From positions 178,261 to 242,260 of the forward strand of contig NZ_JAQTZS010000003.1 of assembly GCF_028687635.1 (NCBI RefSeq): a stretch of 64,000 nt of DNA, read 5' to 3'. The notes below the pieces were generated by a model, which made no database searches, was not told the DNA's origin, and saw nothing but the letters and a program-made list of their open reading frames with translations. Each line of letters starts with the position of its first letter. The first letter of the stretch is position 1. Both the position numbers and the translations under genes were made by a program. The stretch comes from Malikia sp. Its GTDB lineage: Bacteria; Pseudomonadota; Gammaproteobacteria; Burkholderiales; Burkholderiaceae_C. Below, piece by piece: positions 59,440-64,000 of this stretch.

Positions 59440-61208
59440 GCGACGTTGAGTTTGAGATTGGCCGCGCCCGGCAGATCGATCGGTGCATCCGGGTCGGGAC
59501 TGACGACCTGCAGCTTGCGCACCGCGTCGAGGATCTCGCGCGCGTCGCCGAACGCGACCTGGCGTCCGCCCTTGAGCACGAGCATCTTGTCGACCGCACC
59601 GATCAGGCGCGGCCGGTGCGTGGTCAGCACCAGCGTCGTGCCGTTGGCCTTGAGCGCCTGGACGGTCTTGACCAGCGCGGTTTCGCCGATCTCGTCGAGG
59701 CTGGAGTTGGGTTCGTCCATCACGACGTACTTGGGCATGCCGTAGACCGCGCGCGCGATCGCGAGGCGCTGGCGCTGGCCACCCGACAGCACGAAGCCGG
59801 TCTCGCCCAACGGCGTGTCGTAGCCCTTGGGGAAGGACAGGATGACCTCGTGCATCTCGACCAGCTGCGCGGCCCGCACCACGCGGATCGGATCGACCTC
59901 GCCCAGGCGGGCGATGTTCTCGGCCACCGTGCCTTCGAGAAACTCGATTTCCTGCGGCACGTAGCCGACCAGCGGACCGACTTCGTCGTGGTTCCAGTCC
60001 GACAGCTCGACGCCATCGAGCCGCACCGACCCGACCGTCGGTTTCCAGAGTCCGAGCAGCAGCCGCGACAGCGAGGACTTGCCCGCCGCGCTGGGGCCGA
60101 CGACGGCCAGCACCTCGCCGGGCTGCAGCGAGAACTGGATGTCGGTCAGCACGGCCCGGTTGCTGCCGGGCGGCACGGCGGTCACGCCGGTGACGTCCAG
60201 CCGGCCCTGCGGCGCGGGCAGCTGCATGCGCTGCCCGGCGGCGATGTCCTGCGCGAGCAGCTCGTTGAGCCGATCGTAAGCCTGGCGCGCGGTGACGATT
60301 TCCTTCCAGTGCGCGAGCAGTTTCTGGATCGGTCCGACCGACTTGCTGATCAGCATGCTGGCGACCATGACCATGCCGCCGGTGATCAGGTTCTCCATCG
60401 CGAGCCAGACGCCCAGACCCATCTGCAGCGACGGCAGCGCCTTTTGCAGGAAGCCCGACAGGCCGCCCATCAGGCCGGTGGCCTCGCTGGCGTTGACCTG
60501 GTTGGTCAGGAAGGAGCGGTGATGGTCGTACCAGCGCTGGCGCACCGCGCCGAGCATGCCGAGCGCCAGCGTGGCCTCGGCGTGGCGCAGGCTGTTGCCG
60601 GCGACGCGGATCGCCTCGGTATTGGCGTCGTTGGCTTCCTTCAGGATCGGCGTCGTGACCTTGGTCGTCAGGTAGGTGACGATCAGCATCAACACCGAGG
60701 CGCCGAGCGCGAAGAACGCGAGATAGGGGTGGAACAGCGCGCCGATCGCGATGAACACCAGCGCGAACGGCGCATCCATCAGCGACAGCACCCCCTGGCC
60801 GGTCAGGAACTGGCGCAGCGACAGCAGGTCACCCAGCAGCTGCTGCACGTTGACGTTCTTGCGCCCGACATAGCGCCGGAACGACGCGTCGAACACGTCG
60901 GCGGCCAGATCCCAGTCGATGCGCAGCGACAGCCGCACCATCAGGCGCGACCGGATCCACTCCAGCGCCGACCAGAACACGTAGAACGCGATCACGATCA
61001 CCGTGAGCGACACCAGCGTCACGCCACTGCGGCTCGACAGCACGCGGTCGTACGCGCTCATCATGTAGAGCAGCGGCGTGATGCTGAGCGCATCGATCAC
61101 GAAGGTCAGGCCCATCGCGAAGAAAAAGGCCTGACGACATTGCATCAGGATGTCGCGCACCGGCGCTTTCGCGCCTGTGGTGTTCTGTCCGGGGGAGCTT
61201 GCTGTCAT
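59436..61208 (-). CDS. Type I secretion system permease/ATPase (PrtD-like)
   Basis: This is the ABC exporter of the type I secretion system, 590 residues. The N-terminal half has about six membrane segments (FFFAMGLTFVIDALSITPLL and others). The ATPase half has Walker A VVGPSAAGKSSLSR, the signature LSGGQRQRLAIARA, Walker B YVVMDEPNSSLDE and the H-loop histidine in LTTHR. It lacks an N-terminal C39-like domain, as in PrtD rather than HlyB. Its ATG follows directly after the stop of the giant repeat gene, strongly suggesting that protein is its substrate. Confidence 0.96.
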   Translation of the reverse strand: MTASSPGQNTTGAKAPVRDILMQCRQAFFFAMGLTFVIDALSITPLLYMMSAYDRVLSSRSGVTLVSLTVIVIAFYVFWSALEWIRSRLMVRLSLRIDWDLAADVFDASFRRYVGRKNVNVQQLLGDLLSLRQFLTGQGVLSLMDAPFALVFIAIGALFHPYLAFFALGASVLMLIVTYLTTKVTTPILKEANDANTEAIRVAGNSLRHAEATLALGMLGAVRQRWYDHHRSFLTNQVNASEATGLMGGLSGFLQKALPSLQMGLGVWLAMENLITGGMVMVASMLISKSVGPIQKLLAHWKEIVTARQAYDRLNELLAQDIAAGQRMQLPAPQGRLDVTGVTAVPPGSNRAVLTDIQFSLQPGEVLAVVGPSAAGKSSLSRLLLGLWKPTVGSVRLDGVELSDWNHDEVGPLVGYVPQEIEFLEGTVAENIARLGEVDPIRVVRAAQLVEMHEVILSFPKGYDTPLGETGFVLSGGQRQRLAIARAVYGMPKYVVMDEPNSSLDEIGETALVKTVQALKANGTTLVLTTHRPRLIGAVDKMLVLKGGRQVAFGDAREILDAVRKLQVVSPDPDAPIDLPGAANLKLNVA

Positions 61209-64000
61209 TTAAGAAATGGTTTTCTTCATCCAGTCGTGGCTGATGTCATCGAAGGTCCATTCGAGGCTCTGGCTCTGACCCAGCACCTCGACCTGTGCGA
61301 CCACCTTGCTGACGCCGAGGTCATGCAGCTGCTGGGCGACACCCGCCTGCGACAGCGTCTGCTGAACCGTCGCGTCGTCGGCGACGGTGCCGACGTCGAG
61401 CTGCGCCAGATGGTCGAACAGTGGCTTGGTGATGGGTGTCGTGCCATCTTCGACGAAAGATTGCAGCAGTTTACCCAGTTCTGCCAGATTTGTCCCGAGC
61501 TTGACTGCGACGTCGCTGGTCGAAGCGACCTTGTCGACGCCGAGATCGGCCATCGCCTTCAGGCTGGTCTGCAGCTGCTCGGCGCTGGTGTCGAGCCAGA
61601 CCTCGGCTTGCGGCAGCGCGGTCAGCAGACCGGCGTCGTGCAGCGCGGCGGCCAGACCGTCGCCGATCGTGACCGAGTTGTTCGTACCCAGGTCGATCGA
61701 GTGGATGCCGGAAGCCTTCAGCGTATCCACCAGGGTGACCAGGGTGGACGAGGTGGCGCTGACCAGCGAATTGGGCAGCAGGTCGACACCGCTCTTCAGG
61801 ATATCGACCGCCTGCTCGAAGCGGGCATGGTTGACTGCGGCCGCACCATCGACGCGCACGTCGAAGTTCAGGCCCGCGGTGAGCAGCGAGCTCACTGCCG
61901 CGTCGCTGGTCAGGTCGCCGAGCTGCGACTGATCGACCGCGAGATGGTCGATGCCGGCGGCGACGAGCGCGCCCGCGACGTTCTGCAGGCTCTGCAGGTC
62001 GTTGTGGTTCGCCACCGCGAGCGTCACGTCGAGCGCCTGGCCTTCGGCGACCGAGAGCTGTCCATTCTGGTCGGTATCGCCGAACAGCGGCAGACCGGTC
62101 GCGCTCAGCGCGGCGCCGGTGCCCAGATCCACCGTCAGGTTGTGACCTGCGCTGTCCGCCAGCACCACGTTGTCCACGCCGAGCTTCTGCAGGCCCTTGA
62201 GGCTCGTGCTCAGGTGCGTGCCCTCCGCCGAGCCGATGTCGACCGAGATATGGTCAGCCGCCGCGAATTCGAGGCCCGCGCCGATCAGCTGCTGCGCCTG
62301 CATGTCGCTCAGTGACACATGGCCGATTTCGCCCGCGCCACCCAGGTCGATCTGGTTCGCCAGACCCGCGCCGTGCAGCGCCGCGAAGTCCGCGTTCAGC
62401 GTCGAGTCACCCAGCAGCGCCGACAGCTCGGCGTTGTAGTCCGCGTTGCCGTCCGGGCCGCTGGCCAGGTCCATGCGCACCGCGTCGATACCGGCCGCAT
62501 GCAGACCACCGGCCAGCGCCGCCGCTTCGCCCAGCTGCGCCGCATCGTCCACGGCGAGCGTCACATGACCCGCGTCGAGCTCGCTCTGGCTGAGCACGCC
62601 GTCACCGTTGATGTCACCGAACAGCGGCAGACCGGCGGCGTTCAGCGCCGCGCCGGCGCCCAGGGCCACCGTCAGGCCGTCGGTCGCCACGGCGCCCGTC
62701 AGCAGCACGTTGTCCACGCCCAGCTTCTGCAGGCCCTTGAGGCTGGTGCTCAGGTGCGTGCCCTGCGCGTCGAGCGCGATCGCATCGGCCGCCGCGAATT
62801 CGAGGCCCTCACCGATCAGCACCTGTGCCTGTGTGTCGCTCAGCGTCAGATGGCCGATCTCGTCCGCGCCGCCCAGGTCGATCTGGTTCGCCAGACCCGC
62901 GCCGTGCAGTGCCGCGAAGTCCGCGTTCAGTGTCGAGTCACCCAGCAGCGCCGACAGCTCGGCGTTGTAGTCCGCGTTGCCGTCCGGGCCGCTGGCCAGG
63001 TCCATGCGCACCGCGTCGATACCGGCCGCATGCAGACCACCGGCCAGCGCCGCCGCTTCGCCCAGCTGCGCCGCATCGTCCACGGCGAGCGTCACATGAC
63101 CCGCGTCGAGCTCGCTCTGGCTGAGCACGCCGTCACCGTTGATGTCACCGAACAGCGGCAGACCGGCGGCGTTCAGCGCCGCGCCGGCGCCCAGGGCCAC
63201 CGTCAGGCCGTCGGTCGCCACGGCGCCCGTCAGCAGCACGTTGTCCACGCCCAGCTTCTGCAGGCCCTTGAGGCTGGTGCTCAGGTGCGTGCCCTGCGCG
63301 TCAAGCGCGATCGCATCGGCCGCCGCGAACTCGACGCCCGCGCCGATCAGCTGCTGCGCCTGCATGTCGCTCAGCGTCAGATGGCCGATCTCGTCCGCGC
63401 CGCCCAGGTCGATCTGGTTCGCCAGACCCGCGCCGTGCAGTGCCGCGAAGTCCGCGTTCAGCGTCGAGTCACCCAGCAGCGCCGACAGCTCGGCGTTGAA
63501 GTCGATGTTGCCGTCCGGGCCGCTGGCCAGGTCAATGCGCACCGCGTCGATACCGGCTGCGTTCAGACCACCGGCCAACGCCGCCGCCTCACCCAGCTGC
63601 GCCGCATCGGCGAGCGCCAGCGTGACATTGCCGGTGCCGATTTCGGTGCCCGTCAGCATACCATCACCGTTGCCATCGATGCCGAACAGCGGCAGGCCGG
63701 TCGCAGCCAGCGCCGCGCCATCGCCCAGCGCCACCGTCAGGCCGTCGCTCGCCGCCACTCCGGTCAGCAGCACGTTGTTCACGCCCAGCGTCTGCAGTTC
63801 CTTCAGGCTCTTGTCGAGGACGCTCGAGCTGACACCCAGGACCACCGGCGCGTTGTTGCCCGCGCCCACGTTGACCGTGACCGCTGTCTCTTCCGTATCC
63901 AGCGTGCCATCGGTGGCCACGTAGCTGAAGCTGGCCTCGCCGTTGAAGCCGGCGTCCGGCGTGAAGGTGACCGTGCCGTCCTCGTTGAGCACCACCGTGC
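61209..64000 (-). CDS. Giant repeat surface/secreted protein with EF-hand-like loops (5' end outside window)
   Basis: This is a partial gene: at least 930 codons are visible and the N-terminus lies to the right of the window. The visible start is a cadherin/Ig-like tail repeat (NEDGTVTFTPDAGFNGEA, SFSYVATDGTLDTEE). About three and a half units of 177 residues follow, each with an EF-hand-like 12-residue loop such as DINGDGVLSQSE, DGNGDGMLTGTE or DTDQNGQLSVAE. Each unit also contains helix-strand subunits of the kind AALAGGLHAAGIDAVRMDLA. The last 250 residues are diverged units ending WTFDDISHDWMKKTIS. No classical GGxGxDxUx RTX nonapeptides are visible here. The stop touches the T1SS ABC start. 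It is probably a calcium-stabilised, type I-secreted adhesin, S-layer or sheath-type protein. Confidence 0.85.
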   Translation of the reverse strand, partial: TVVLNEDGTVTFTPDAGFNGEASFSYVATDGTLDTEETAVTVNVGAGNNAPVVLGVSSSVLDKSLKELQTLGVNNVLLTGVAASDGLTVALGDGAALAATGLPLFGIDGNGDGMLTGTEIGTGNVTLALADAAQLGEAAALAGGLNAAGIDAVRIDLASGPDGNIDFNAELSALLGDSTLNADFAALHGAGLANQIDLGGADEIGHLTLSDMQAQQLIGAGVEFAAADAIALDAQGTHLSTSLKGLQKLGVDNVLLTGAVATDGLTVALGAGAALNAAGLPLFGDINGDGVLSQSELDAGHVTLAVDDAAQLGEAAALAGGLHAAGIDAVRMDLASGPDGNADYNAELSALLGDSTLNADFAALHGAGLANQIDLGGADEIGHLTLSDTQAQVLIGEGLEFAAADAIALDAQGTHLSTSLKGLQKLGVDNVLLTGAVATDGLTVALGAGAALNAAGLPLFGDINGDGVLSQSELDAGHVTLAVDDAAQLGEAAALAGGLHAAGIDAVRMDLASGPDGNADYNAELSALLGDSTLNADFAALHGAGLANQIDLGGAGEIGHVSLSDMQAQQLIGAGLEFAAADHISVDIGSAEGTHLSTSLKGLQKLGVDNVVLADSAGHNLTVDLGTGAALSATGLPLFGDTDQNGQLSVAEGQALDVTLAVANHNDLQSLQNVAGALVAAGIDHLAVDQSQLGDLTSDAAVSSLLTAGLNFDVRVDGAAAVNHARFEQAVDILKSGVDLLPNSLVSATSSTLVTLVDTLKASGIHSIDLGTNNSVTIGDGLAAALHDAGLLTALPQAEVWLDTSAEQLQTSLKAMADLGVDKVASTSDVAVKLGTNLAELGKLLQSFVEDGTTPITKPLFDHLAQLDVGTVADDATVQQTLSQAGVAQQLHDLGVSKVVAQVEVLGQSQSLEWTFDDISHDWMKKTIS
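62189..63781 (-). repeat. Three tandem ~531-bp repeat units in the giant protein gene
   Basis: Unit boundaries fall near 62189, 62720, 63251 and 63782 (about 531 bases or 177 codons each). Long stretches of neighbouring units are nearly identical at DNA level, for example around 62380-62760 compared with 62911-63291, while the edge units have diverged. A fourth, more diverged unit continues toward 61600. Confidence 0.9.

Noticed and set aside
59616..62315. Long plus-strand frame across the T1SS ABC gene and the giant repeat gene
   Set aside because: It runs antisense to two clear genes and has no recognisable motif or start signal; the composition is that of a shadow.
62189..63781. Regularly spaced repeats as a CRISPR array
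   Set aside because: Units are 531 bp long, in frame and coding; there are no short direct repeats with unique spacers and no cas genes.

Overview
The window is about 64 kb of high-GC chromosomal DNA. The gene set suggests a betaproteobacterium of the order Burkholderiales: a Bug/TctC-type periplasmic binding protein, a gcvTHP operon behind a tandem glycine riboswitch, and thiD beside hemL. A Leptothrix/Sphaerotilus/Rubrivivax-like relative is a guess from gene content, not something the sequence proves. No rRNA, tRNA, CRISPR array, transposase or integrase was seen.

Left part (1-27.8 kb), mostly housekeeping. A type I methyltransferase gene (hsdM) at the edge is divergent from a photolyase gene. 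Then come thiD, hemL, the glycine riboswitch with gcvT-gcvH-gcvP and a clear terminator. A LysR regulator follows, divergent from a Bug receptor and an M20 amidohydrolase, and then serine deaminase (sdaA), which has a good promoter and a 6-codon leader ORF. The rest is a DODA-type dioxygenase, aroE, an MFS transporter, aroC, a CBS-domain protein, a YihY membrane protein, a DUF2069 protein, an FAD-linked oxidase, thyA, DUF2322, DUF3147 and a PAS-GGDEF-EAL protein.

Junction (27.8-28.24 kb). A decayed ribonuclease (RNB-type) remnant is followed by a degenerate copy of the DUF2069 start region, ending exactly at the first gene of a surface-glycan island. This looks like the scar of an old insertion or rearrangement.

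Right part (28.2-64 kb): a glycan and secretion island. From 64.0 kb down to 32.2 kb every gene lies on the minus strand. In order of transcription these are a very large repeat protein with EF-hand-like loops (its N-terminus is outside the window), a type I secretion system (ABC transporter, HlyD-type adaptor, TolC-type outer-membrane protein), a coiled-coil protein, many glycosyltransferases, wecB/wecC (UDP-ManNAcA), gmd/fcl (GDP-L-fucose), a methyltransferase and a polysaccharide-lyase-like secreted protein. No flippase, polymerase, polysaccharide ABC exporter or initiating phosphoglycosyl transferase is visible. The sugars may therefore decorate the secreted protein, or the missing genes may lie outside the window. 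An AT-rich block (46.3-50.2 kb) of three genes is clearly foreign. Two apparent defence or accessory insertions sit among the glycan genes: an AIPR-family protein with an N-terminal nuclease-like motif (32.2-33.9 kb), and a two-gene cassette of a small unknown protein plus an ImmA/IrrE-like protein lacking its zinc motif (42.2-44.0 kb).
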